Below, in pieces: positions 46,856-56,900 of a DNA stretch of 64,000 nt. Positions within the stretch are counted from its first letter, which is position 1; each line of letters begins with the position of its first letter. The stretch is from Ramazzottius varieornatus. Lineage: Eukaryota; Tardigrada; Eutardigrada; Parachela; Ramazzottiidae. The translations under genes and the position numbers were made by a program. Below the pieces are notes generated by a model. The model saw only the letters and a list, made by a program, of their open reading frames with translations, was not told the origin of the DNA and did not search any database. The stretch is from positions 2,139,580-2,203,579 of the forward strand of contig BDGG01000003.1 in assembly GCA_001949185.1 (NCBI GenBank). Reading direction: 5' to 3'.

Positions 46856-47968
46856 TTAGAAAGCTGAAGCTGGTGTGGGAGCGGCAGGCTGTGGGGAGGC
46901 TGGATTTGGGCCACCGGCAACTGATGGACGAGAACCTTGAGGTCCTGGTCCAGGAGGAGGTGGTCCTGGTGGTTGCTGTCCGTTTGGTTCCATCGGTGGT
47001 GGTCCCGGTGGACGTCCATTCGGTCTCATCGGCGGAGGTCCTTGCGGACCTTGTCCCTTACCACCAGATCCGCCAAACGGAGGTGGGCCCCTGGGTCCCT
47101 GGCCTTGTCCCATCGGTGGAGGAGGTCCCTGGAAACCTTGTCCCTGTTGGCCGCCAGACTGCCCCATCGGTGGAGGACCCTGGAAGAATTGGCCCTGCTG
47201 ACCCCCAAACTGACCCGGTTGACCGGATTGTCCCTGGCGACCACCCAACTGGCTTCCAGGCTGCCCAGAAGGGCCATGTGGTCTTCCACCGAAGCCTTGG
47301 TGAGTCTGGCGAGCAAACTGTTTTCGAAGTGGTTTCTTGGGTGCCTTGTCCACTTCATCAACCATATCAATCGGAAGTGGGCCGCCTGGTCCAGCAGGAT
47401 CATGCGGAGGTCCGTGTGGCTTACCATGAGGATGATGTTCCTCGCTGCTGCTACTTTCGCTTTCGTCCGACTCCTTTTCGTAGGTAATCTTGGATTTCTT
47501 TTCCACCTTGACCTTGACAGCCTCTCCCTTAAAAAGCTGTTTCAGGATGGCGTGCGCGATCTTACTGTCCATTTGACCGTCGGGTCCACCCTGTGGTCCG
47601 CCGTGTGGCCCGCCTGCTCCATGCATGCCTGGGCCGTGCTGGCCGAGTCCGCCGTGGGGACCACCATGTGGACCTCCCCAAGGAGGCGATTCTTCTGCGG
47701 ATTCTTCGGACGAAGAGCTGCCACCTGGTCCCATCGGGCCGGGAAAAGGCATGGGCATGGGCAAAGGCATCCCTGGTTCTACGGGAAAGCTTCCGTTGCC
47801 GGCACTGCTCCCGTTTCCTGGTGTTGGGACAATCAGAACGTCTGGTGGAGCAGAACCATTTGGGCTTGGGATGCCTTTGGGACCTAAAGGACGTCTAGGT
47901 CCTGGAATGACTTGTGCCGAAGCACAACCTGCAATCAAGGCAAAGTACGAAAGGGTCAGACTGTTCAT
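46856..47968 (-). CDS. Secreted Gly/Pro/Gln-rich disordered protein, intronless
   Basis: The frame is open further upstream, but the best start is the ATG at 47968: MNSLTLSYFALIAGCASAQ is a clear signal peptide, giving about 370 residues. The N-terminal part is Pro/Gly-rich with acidic Ser clusters (SSSSEESAEESPPW). Then come HGGPHGG-type His/Gly repeats, one less repetitive stretch (KIAHAILKQLFKGEAVKVKV), a second Ser/Glu cluster (ESESSSSEEHHPHGK), a basic patch (KAPKKPLRKQFARQ), and a long tail of GGQQGQ/FQGPPPMGQ repeats. The S-x-E motifs could be targets of secretory-pathway (Fam20C-like) kinases. A role in cuticle, eggshell or another extracellular matrix is plausible but unproven. I recognise no family. 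The GC-rich repeats create long open frames on the opposite strand that are not real. Confidence 0.78.
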   Translation of the reverse strand: MNSLTLSYFALIAGCASAQVIPGPRRPLGPKGIPSPNGSAPPDVLIVPTPGNGSSAGNGSFPVEPGMPLPMPMPFPGPMGPGGSSSSEESAEESPPWGGPHGGPHGGLGQHGPGMHGAGGPHGGPQGGPDGQMDSKIAHAILKQLFKGEAVKVKVEKKSKITYEKESDESESSSSEEHHPHGKPHGPPHDPAGPGGPLPIDMVDEVDKAPKKPLRKQFARQTHQGFGGRPHGPSGQPGSQLGGRQGQSGQPGQFGGQQGQFFQGPPPMGQSGGQQGQGFQGPPPPMGQGQGPRGPPPFGGSGGKGQGPQGPPPMRPNGRPPGPPPMEPNGQQPPGPPPPGPGPQGSRPSVAGGPNPASPQPAAPTPASAF

Positions 47969-48633
47969 GGTGAAGAAAGGCAAACGACCACTTGATGCTG
48001 CAACAGACTTCCGCGAACAGCTTTTATGGCGTGGGATCCGAATTGTAATTCGCAGCTTCAAGTCTTCGGAGAAATGGAATGAAATGAGGCGCTGATTTCA
48101 TGGAATTCACTGGGATCAGACGTCAGACAGCTCAACTTTCCAAGTCAGCCGATGCTGAGTAGACCTCGTCATCCAAAATTTCGAGTGTTTTTCCCGCTGC
48201 TCCATTTTGGAGGCTTGCTCCTCACAGAAAGGTTCCCGAACCACTTCTACTCAGCTATAACAAGCCCATGGTGGACACGAGGTCCGTACAGTAATCGAGG
48301 CTCGGAGACTCTGGATTAATATTCCAGGCTTCCATAAAAATCATAGTGCACTCAAGCCAGGTGCTTACAGATGCGTTTAATAATTTCCTCATTTTTGCAG
48401 TTCCTCAAAGTGTATGATGTAAGCGTTTATAAATTCGTATCCTAAACCGTGACCTTCGAAGCAAACTGGTTGTTGTTGATATTCATATGTGTTTCGTGGA
48501 CCACCACGAGCTCTACCGTATCTCCATGTGAACTGATAATATGGACCTCAGAGTAAAAGGCACACTTGATCGGTCGAGGATCAAGCCAGCTATGAAACCA
48601 TCACAACCAGTGGCGTCGTCACGTGCAAGTCCA
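47969..48633. other. Upstream region of the Gly/Pro-rich gene
   Basis: Putative promoter of the gene above. No coding region recognised. Confidence 0.35.
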
Positions 48634-49165
48634 CTAACACCTTGAGCACGCGGCGGGAAACTCACTTTCCCGCCGCACACTCATTTGTGCGTAGCGAGTT
48701 TCCAGCTTACCTTTTGCTCCCCGTTTTTTTCCGTTTGCCCGGACAATCAACTCTTCTTGAAACTAAAACTAGCGGCTACTGGACACTGGCTCTGCAAACC
48801 TGTGTGGAATTTTTTCCTTTCTTAACGGGATTTCGGCGTAGCAAGCAAATTACTTTCCAGCCAGGCTCTCAGTCCAGAGTCACCAAAATAACCGTTGCGC
48901 GAGCCCAAACATTTTAGTATCTTGCGACACTTTCAGATTTGTGGAAAGATCTGCCCAGTGGTCATTAAAAAAACTTGAAGCCTGGCCGTTTTGAGTTGGC
49001 AGGTGGCGCACTCTACATCATATTCCAAAATTTTGGCCAATCGATGAGGTGGTGATTGGTCTAATTTGGCACCGCCCCAAGTTTCGACCAGTTAAAACAA
49101 GCCCAAAGTGATTTTCCCGCATCGTATTCTGAAAGCACGAAATCGCGCAGTGCTCAAGGTGTTAA
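48634..49165. mobile_element. Non-autonomous DNA element, possibly piggyBac-like
   Basis: The left end TAACACCTTGAGCACGCG (48635) is inverted at the right end CGCAGTGCTCAAGGTGTTA (49147-49164). The arms stay similar further in (GCGGGAAACTCACTTT against GCGGGAAAATCACTTT inverted). The right end has TTAA and the left CTAA, as expected for a piggyBac-type TTAA target with one change. A perfect 11-bp hairpin, GCGGCGGGAAA-CTCAC-TTTCCCGCCGC, lies just inside the left end. No transposase is encoded. Confidence 0.6.
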
Positions 49166-50022
49166 ATTTTTAATTTGGACTTAACTCTTTCATTTTTTGG
49201 GAAGGACCCTTGACCATTAGATTCAAGATGTGGCACCACATACAGTACCTAACTATCGTTATAATTTTGAGCTTGAAAGGCGTGAAGAAAAGTAATTCGT
49301 ACTGTTTCATTGTGACTTCTCATGTGTGGGTTACTTCTTATCGCATACGTTTATCACTATGCAGTAATTGATTGCCGCAGTAAAAGTTATATTGTTCGAG
49401 GAAAGGTAGTTGTGACCGGAAATTCCCGAAGGTGCCTCGAGTCCCAACCGGAATAATTCCGTACCAGTAGCCTGCAGCTGTTCAACTATCGAAGCTACCG
49501 TCATCCTAATACTTTGAGCAGGTCTCAAAAGCGCTGTTATTTGCTGGCTAGCGCTTTGACGCTTAAATTCGCTCATGCGTTTACTTCCCAAGTCATCTTT
49601 CTCCCAGATCTAAGCGGTAATTATTTTCCAGTAGTTGGGTACTTGGTCGGATCAGTACGAGGTAAAGGACATGAATCCGTCCAGTGGAAATTTCGGCTAT
49701 GAATCCGTTCAGACTGCGGAATGCGGTGGCAGCACAACGCAGTTATGCCGTCACGTGACTCTTTATAAGTTTAGTCGTACCGTAACCGCAGCTTGGGATC
49801 TGCAGTACGGTTTCAAACTGCGGCTCAAAACAAATATTTAAAATTTTGAAGATGGAAATCTCTTGCCAACCAGAACTAAACCTCCTTCACACAACCAGCT
49901 TTCCGATGTGTCATCTAAAAAGTAAGATCTCGATCCGGAAGACAACAGACACCGACGAAAAGTGGAATAACTTCAGAAAGGCAGACAACAATGCGGAACC
50001 CGCAGCGGAAACAAATGAGAGT

Positions 50023-52054
50023 TTAGGATTTCTTGGTCTTTCTGGCTCTGGCGAGTGTCGTTGACGCATTAAGTTCGCCGGTGCTCTTTCTCTTTCTGGA
50101 CGTACCAGCGTTCGAAACCTTCTCAGCAGCCTTCTCGGCAGCCTTCTCGGCAGCCTTCTCCTTCGCGGCTTTCTGTCGTTTAGCGCGTCTAGCATCGTTC
50201 TCCGCCTTCTTCTCGGCTGCTTTGTTGGCTTCCTTCACCTCGAGTACATCAACATACTGACCGCCACTCACCATTCCGCCTGCCTCGAGATTGAGGTGTC
50301 TATTCGCAACCCGCCGCTGCTTGACTGGGGCTTCGTTGTGCAGTTTTTTCTGTAGTGCGTTGGCTGACATCATGCCAGGTGTGATACCTTTTGCAGTGAG
50401 CAAAATATTCTGCTCAGCTTTCTTCATGTTTTCTTCAGATTCGTATCGTGAAGAGATCTCAGAACCTGGAATAGCTTTGCTTGGTCTTCTTTTCTTCTGC
50501 GCGAGGCGGAATCCGCGACTGGATTTCTCTGGATCATTATGAGCCTTTACGGTGGCGAGAATTATTTCGGGATCGAACGGAAATATGCCACACTTGACAA
50601 ACCCAGACTTCAGGGATTCACCGGCGTTAAATGCGCACCGTTCGTCGTAACCCTCCGTCCAAAACCATAACTTGAAAAGGTGTGAACGCAACGTATCTTT
50701 CGTAACCTGCTCGAAGAGAAAAAAGGAAGCTGCATAAAATTTGCTGACATACGAAACCCAAACGAGAAAATACTGAGGAATCCTCAACTTACGATGCCAC
50801 CGTTCAAAAGATTTCAGGATTCTAGATAATCGTGCCACTTTTTCTTGATTCCTTCGAAAACTGAGACGTCGAAGGGTTGGAGATGGTTTGTCTGTCCGGT
50901 AGGAAGGCAGAAGACCTCGACTGTTTTTCCTGTATCTTTGAAGAACGTTTTGCAGTATTTGACAAGCAGAAGACAGTTGACATGCGAGAAATGACCATCA
51001 ACGAAGATGACATTCTGAAAAATGAAAGGGATCCTTCTGGGTACAAACTGTTCATGACGTCACAATATAAAACGAGCATCGAGGCATTCCATGACATGAT
51101 AGGCTGTATCCGGTGACGTCACAATCAAATACAAGAGTCCTACCTTTTGTTCGGTGATGGCAGGAAAAACTTCATTCCTGATGTAGTTGGCAAAGAGCAG
51201 CTGATCCATATATCCCGACGCATTGACAGCCTGGTAGCACATATTGTGAGTGTCATCCAGTCGCGACTGCACGTGACGTTTTCCGGAGAACAAGGCCATG
51301 AACCGAAGCTGGAGTCCAGCCGCATTTCCGCAGGGAAGTATTGTGACCAACTCTTACTCGGTTCCGTCGAACTGTGACACGATCTGCTTGGCTCCCCTTG
51401 CTAGGACACGATCTGCTTGGCTCCCCTTGCTAGGACACGATCAACCATTCTCGTAGTGTCGAACGCTGTTTCGTCCAAATTCCAAGCCTGCTCTAGTCTT
51501 TCCAGAAATCCTTGGTCTTTCAGCTCTTGCAGTTTACTGATGTATTCTTCGCATTTCTCTTCGGTCCATTCTCGGTCTTTCTTTCTGTTTGTCGCGTGAG
51601 TGAAACGAACCGACAGAATCTTGTATTTGGATACAAAACGCCGAAAGAATTTGTCGCCGAAGCTCATGTTCTCCATTCCTATGACCATAAGCAGGAGATC
51701 GCGCAAAATGATTTTTCTAAAATTGGTTTCATATTTACCCAACTCAGCTGCCAGCTCAGACATGACTTGCAATGCGTGGTATCTGTTTAACGGGACTCCC
51801 GCATCTGCACAGCTCACAAATAAATCCGCTAGTTCTTTCTCTGCCCATTCTGGAAGCTTCAGTTGACCACCTTTCGGTTTTGGATCCGGATTTTCCATTC
51901 GGTCGCGCATGGTGGATCGAGGGACATCAAACAGCTTTGCCGCTGCATGCTGACTTAAACCTTCTGCCGTCGCCTGAATAGCTTGTTCCAGCATCAGCTT
52001 GCTGACCTGAACTGCGGTCTTCAGCCTTGCACCTGTCTTACTGATGGTAACCAT
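50023..52054 (-). pseudogene. pogo/Tigger-like transposase, frame-disrupted
   Basis: The ATG at 52054 begins a pipsqueak-type helix-turn-helix (QAIQATAEGLSQHAAAKLFD, VPRSTMRDRM), then a CENP-B-like region. The DDE catalytic core follows: first Asp in WNLDETAF (51.47 kb), second in VIFVDGHFSHVN (51.0 kb), third in HLQPFDVSVF (50.87 kb). The distal exon has GFVKCGIFPFDPEIILATVK and a basic Ala/Lys-rich tail with AEKAAEKAAEK repeats, ending at 50023. A 29-bp exact tandem duplication at 51376-51433 shifts the frame and gives a stop just after AKQIVS. Reading with one copy would continue into QFDGTESELV. A second frame change is likely near 50.84 kb. Introns are probable at 51.02-51.15 kb and 50.71-50.79 kb. 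The family is inferred from the triad spacing and the LQP-x-D motif. Confidence 0.82.
51376..51433. repeat. 29-bp exact tandem duplication inside transposase
   Basis: The unit GACACGATCTGCTTGG... (29 bases) occurs at 51376-51404 and again at 51405-51433, followed by a partial third GACACGATC. Its length is not a multiple of three. Confidence 0.95.
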
Positions 52055-52509
52055 CGCGAAGAGATTTCAAAGAATGTTCTTTGTCAGAAATGGCCTTGCT
52101 GCATTGACATTGAAACCCAGTTTACTCGGCGGAAATACGTCAGAACTGCAAGAAGTTAACTGCCTAACACTTATAAGACTCCCGTGTAAGGTGAAACTGA
52201 AGCTGTGATGTCAGCTTCTGTGAAATTGACATCGTAAAATGCAACAGCAACGCCTCTGCAGGCCCACATTACTTTTCGTGCGCAGGCTCTTTAACATAGG
52301 ATTTTACCATGTCTCCTCTCGATCTTCCTTTCTGTTTTGTTTACCGGCAAATGGCTTTCAGCTTTGTTGCATCAGGATCAAGAAGAATTTCTCTGTTAAT
52401 CGAGCTATCGTGAGACGCTGTCTGATCACCGAGTGCGCTAAAATAATCTGGACGGATTCATGGCCGAAATTTTCACTGGACGGATTCATGTCCTTTACCT
52501 CGTACCGTT

Positions 52510-53481
52510 ATGTCCGCCGAGCCGTTGGACTTTAATAAGTTGGATGCTTTCGCTGTAGATGTTCTGGCGGGTCTCGGGGCACCAAAACAGAAGTCGATTC
52601 CCTGCCATCACCTCTACGATGCCCGTGGTAACGAGCTCTTTGAAGCCATCATAGAGCAACCGGAATACTATCTATCACGGACGGAGATCGGCATCCTCGA
52701 AGCCCACGCAGCCGACATTGTGGCCGGTATGCCGCCCGGCTCCGTGCTTGTCGAGTTTGGTTCGGGTTCTTCTTGGAAGACGGAAATCTTGCTTGACGCG
52801 GTCGTCAGGCTGGCTGCTTACGTGCCGATCGACGTTTCGGCAAGTGCCCTGGCCGGAGCCCGCCATCGACTCGCTGCGCGTTTTCCAGGGCTTCGCGTGG
52901 AGCCACTGCTCAGTGACTTCCGCCACCCGCTACAATTACCAGCAGAAGTCGCGACACTACCACGCACTGGCTTCTTCCCGGGATCCACGATCGGTAACTT
53001 CAGTCCAGATGAAGCAAAAAAACTCCTGGGGAGTATGGCCAATGTACTTGGTACGGGAAGCCGGCTTATTATTGGTGTAGACCTGCTCAAATCGCCAAAA
53101 ATAATGGTACCTGCCTACGACGATGCCGCTGGTTTCGGCGCCATTTTCATCAGAAACTTACTGATGCGAGCCAACCGCGAACTCGGCGCCGATTTCGACC
53201 CCGACGCCTTCTATCACGAAGCGCGGTTCAACGAGGTGGAGAACCGTATTGAGGTACATCTGGTCAGTAAGCGCGCCCAGATTGCCCACGTTCTTGGCCG
53301 TAGCTTTGCATTCCAGCCCGGTGAGACGATCCACATGCAGAACTCGTACAAGCATACCGTGAAGGGCTTCCAAGCGCTTACCCGTGAAGCTGGCTGGACA
53401 CCGCATCGTGTCTGGACGGACAATGCCGGGCTCTTCAGCGTACACGAACTGATCAATAGAACTCCAAAGACCACAGTTTAA
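52510..53481 (+). CDS. egtD: L-histidine N(alpha)-methyltransferase (EgtD), bacterial type, intronless
   Basis: EgtD trimethylates the alpha-amino group of histidine with S-adenosylmethionine to give hercynine, the first step to ergothioneine. The single frame of 323 codons equals the normal bacterial length. Motifs run in family order: YDARGNELFEAIIEQPEYYL (36-55), the SAM-binding VEFGSGSSWKTEILL (81-95), GFFPGSTIGNFSPDEAKKLL (154-173), LIIGVDLLKSP (186-196), AYDDAAGFGAIFIRNLL (202-218), FYHEARFNEVENRIEVHLVS (234-253) and GETIHMQNSYKH (271-282). ATG 52510 is preferred because the protein then starts like bacterial homologues. It stands three bases after the transposon's right terminal repeat, with no Shine-Dalgarno-like sequence. 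No other ergothioneine gene is in the window. At position 277 it has Gln where homologues usually have Glu. The protein most resembles alphaproteobacterial EgtD by eye. Horizontal transfer is the likely origin. Confidence 0.93.
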   Translation: MSAEPLDFNKLDAFAVDVLAGLGAPKQKSIPCHHLYDARGNELFEAIIEQPEYYLSRTEIGILEAHAADIVAGMPPGSVLVEFGSGSSWKTEILLDAVVRLAAYVPIDVSASALAGARHRLAARFPGLRVEPLLSDFRHPLQLPAEVATLPRTGFFPGSTIGNFSPDEAKKLLGSMANVLGTGSRLIIGVDLLKSPKIMVPAYDDAAGFGAIFIRNLLMRANRELGADFDPDAFYHEARFNEVENRIEVHLVSKRAQIAHVLGRSFAFQPGETIHMQNSYKHTVKGFQALTREAGWTPHRVWTDNAGLFSVHELINRTPKTTV

Positions 53482-53982
53482 CGCAAAGTGTCGTTGCCAT
53501 TTGTTTCGTGGACCATCATGATATGTGGGCAAGTGAGTTGCACCAGATTGTTATCTCAAGCGACGCGCGTTATCATTGTTTCGGCTGCAGGTGTGCGCCA
53601 CCTGGGAAAATGATTCGGTTCGAAACTTCGAATCACTTGCCCATCGCAGCCCACGTAGCATTTAGTCACATGTGAACCCATAACTAAAACTTGAGGTGTA
53701 GGGTACAAGCAGACTCTGGCACAAGGCACGATTATTCTTGAACATTAAAAGGTAAAGGTCCGGCGGTCTGCTCTTATTCTTTTCTAAACAAGAAAAAATC
53801 GCGGCTACTCACTGCATTCAGTGTATGCTATGTACTCGTTTATAGCAAGAATGTGGCTCTGCGGTCCATATCACAGATTGGTCACGTGGCCGTAATTGAT
53901 GGCCATACTCAGACCTAGGAAAACGCAGAGCAGACTGTATAAACCTGACTATTGAGAACGAGGAAGGGCGGCAAGACTCGGT
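53482..53982. other. Region between egtD and the convergent GPCR gene
   Basis: It holds the egtD 3' end, a MITE at 53.52-53.65 kb and otherwise nothing recognisable. No clear AATAAA directly follows egtD. Confidence 0.4.
53522..53650. mobile_element. MITE family A copy just downstream of egtD
   Basis: GTGGGCAAGTGAGTTGCACC at the left, AATCACTTGCCCATCGC at the right, core CTCAAGCGACGCGCG / GGTGTGCGCCACCTGGG. Confidence 0.8.
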
Positions 53983-56900
53983 CTACCAACCATTATGTGG
54001 ATGTTGTGCGGCCGGAAAGGAAGTGTGGAGGGGAGCGGGACTAACATTTGCCTTTGCGGGCTCTTCATAAATGACAGAAGGTGGGTCAGCGGGATCCATG
54101 CTGGCCGAGGACTCTTCGGGTGTGCGATTGACGGCCGTGGTCTCTTCGTCATACTTGGGATGCCTAGATCGGGAACTGAATGCTTGGATGGAAAACCTAA
54201 GGTTGGGAGACAAAAGCAAAGGGTGCAAGAATGACACGTGAGACAATACCGTTGAATCATCTTGCAAGCGCGTTCTGCCTGTGCGTCGGCCCACCTTCTG
54301 TGCGGCATCTTCCGGCCTCCCTTCTTCTTGGAAATGTGCGGGTTGTCTTGACGCATGGCTTTGGTCTTCAACACCTGCATTTGTGCGTACAAGCGACGCA
54401 GTTCCATACGTATTTCCGCATGGTCCATGTCGGCTAAGGGAATCTGGTTGAGCTCCAAGTCGCCGGCAAATATGCCGTCGTGAAGCTTCTCCATCTCGGC
54501 CGGACGGCCTTGGGTGCCGTGTGCTTGGTTCTTCCGGAACGGATCGTCTTGTGGACGAAAAATATACCACATCTGCAATCAGCAACATCTTCCACCATGT
54601 TCACAATTGGGACGTCAGCAAATGATTTCACCCAAATCGATTTCCCAAGTGGCGCACGCTCTCAGCCATTGACAATGACGATCCGCGCCACTTGAAATAT
54701 GGGTGAATTCATTTTCCAGTGTCTCAGTCTTCAGTGTTAAAGCCGAGTGTACCTTCCCGCCGAAGATGATGAGCAAATTTACTGTGACGGTTAACTGCGA
54801 CCGTACAAAATATAAAATGTATATCACGTCAGGATGGACGTCGTACCTGTAAGGACAGATAACGGTATATGAAAAGGAAGTGATATCGAGTACTCTAAAA
54901 TGTCCACACTGATTAAGCTTACCATATCACATGACGGATCACATAGAGGATGCCGGATACTACCAGCTCGACCAATATAGCGGCGCTTAATAACTTCCGC
55001 TCCATGTATAGAGTTTTGCAATTTCTGGCAAGGTAACTGAGGTAGACGCCCCATAGTAATATGAGCATTTCCACTACAAAGAAAGGCACGGGTAAGAACC
55101 AATCGACATGAAACTGGAAATCCGATCATAACTATAAGCCGCAGGGCAGTTTGGTTAACTTACGCGACTCTGCAACGTAATCCCACCAGGGAAGGCGACA
55201 TATCCGGTATCGCAAGTTGCGCTGGTCGTAACGGGTCTCTAAAAGCTCCTGGCCGTCGTGGTGCAGGTCTGCTGTCACACTAGTCCAAGCCGCCATGAAG
55301 CCTAGCGTTATCACAATGATCCCAATGTGGTACTTGACGAGGTCTTTGTCGCGGACGTAGACGCAGTGCGCTTTCCGGGTCCGAAACTCCGTCACAACTC
55401 TGAAAACACAACCAAAATTTTCCTAACTTCAACTTGGTAGACTGAGACCTAGCAAACAAACTCGAAAAAACCGTTTTTCACAGTGGCGCACGCTATCGAC
55501 CAGTAACAAAGAGAACGTGCGCCGCTTGATGTAGCGATCTTGCATATGCTTCGTTTGTCGTTCTCAACTGTTGCTGGAAGACTTACTTGTATAGTTTCAA
55601 TATGATGGCGCAATATAGAAAGACAAAGCCCATTTCCCTGAGCCACGGTTCCGCCAAGCACAGTTCGGTAGTTGGATGGAAGTACCGGACAATCACGCTA
55701 CCGTAGATGAGTACGGCCCCCACGACGATATTCTCCAAAAGCGGCCAGGTCGCTGACGCGATCACCTTTCTTCTTCGATATCGGTAGACCGAACCGCCCA
55801 CGAAGACGGCGCAGGTGATGCAAAAAGCCAGGGTCCCTAGCGGGAGACCTCGCGTTACGATATCGTAGGTTGCCATACAGGGGCTTCCGTCGACGCAAGT
55901 GGCACAGTCAGCGGCACAAGGTAGACAATTGAACTGGTCGTCGTACTCGTTCGATGTGCCAGATACCTTTCGGCCATGGGCTTCTTCGACGTCCTCGCCA
56001 TGGAAGAACTGTGGGCCGGTCAGGTAGAAGCCGGGACGGCAGCGGCATTGATAGGAACCTCTCCGGAAACCGTTGCCGGAAATATTGTGACACTGAAAGG
56101 AAAATATAGCTTAGACTGGCCACTTCCTTGCGTATCAAGATCCATTTCCGTTTGCCCGAGATGGTTAGTAGAAGAATTTCCGCAGGCTTTCAGAAGTTTA
56201 AGCATACCGTGGTCGTGAGATGTTTACACTTGTTGGTGTTGGCGAAAGGGCTGGTTGGGTTGTCCGGATCGGCGCATTGATTGACATCGACGTGTTCCTC
56301 CATCGCAATGTCAATTGCCAGAACCCCTCTGTAAACATGAGAAAGATTGATTAGGAATTATTTCTACGTATGCGGTACACACAAGAAACCTTATGGCATG
56401 TTTCCCATGCCGATGTTGTCCTTTGACAAACGACCACGGGAAAAGCGACGCAACCATAGATATTTTAATACAATAAGATCGAGGGAAGTCTGACGTGCAG
56501 AAGTTCCTGTCTTGTTAACTCGGTAAATTAAGTAAAGACTTTGACTGCCTTGGTGACCCGAGTTTTTAGACTTTGTTTCGGCAGAAAGGCGCTCTGTATG
56601 AACGATTCCGTTCAAAGGTTTCTTGCCCATTCTGGTGAAGAAATGGGTGGAGTATTTTGCCGGCACATTTTTTATGTATTCATGGCCGTAACTATTTGCA
56701 GCTTCCCTTGCGCACATCCAGACAGTCCCTGGAGGCCACTGAGCTAAGCTTTCACTATGGAATGCTCAACATCAACTTCTCCGGTCCACGTCTTCCCTTA
56801 ATGACACTTTCTACTGCGCGCTCGTTGACGTCGCAACATGGGTGACATTTCTTCCCTGATCGCCCATTTACCGCGTGTTCCTAGATTCGCCATTTCATCG

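Larger units (their letters stand above)
49653..52507 (-). mobile_element. pogo/Tigger-type DNA transposon with about 61-bp terminal inverted repeats
   Basis: The left arm (49653-49713) starts CAGTACGAGGTAAAGGACAT. The right arm (52447-52507), reverse complemented, starts CGGTACGAGGTAAAGGACAT, and the two agree over about 60 bases with a handful of mismatches. Each arm holds two direct copies of ATGAATCCGTCCAG-like sequence, likely transposase-binding sites. The 2.86-kb element contains one damaged transposase gene. The right tip lies three bases from the egtD start codon. Confidence 0.88.

Noticed and set aside
46849-47887. Long plus-strand open frames of 212 and 316 codons opposite the Gly/Pro-rich gene
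   Set aside because: They arise from GC-rich repeats read antisense, are rich in Trp/Arg/Ser without domains, and the minus frame has a clear signal peptide and stop.
50033-51866. Several plus-strand open frames across the transposon
   Set aside because: They are shadows of the transposase gene, which shows the DDE motifs on the minus strand.
52510-53481. Bacterial contamination as the explanation for egtD
   Set aside because: Both flanks within 50 bp are eukaryotic mobile elements (a transposon repeat and a family A MITE), and no other bacterial gene lies nearby. A read-level check would still be decisive.
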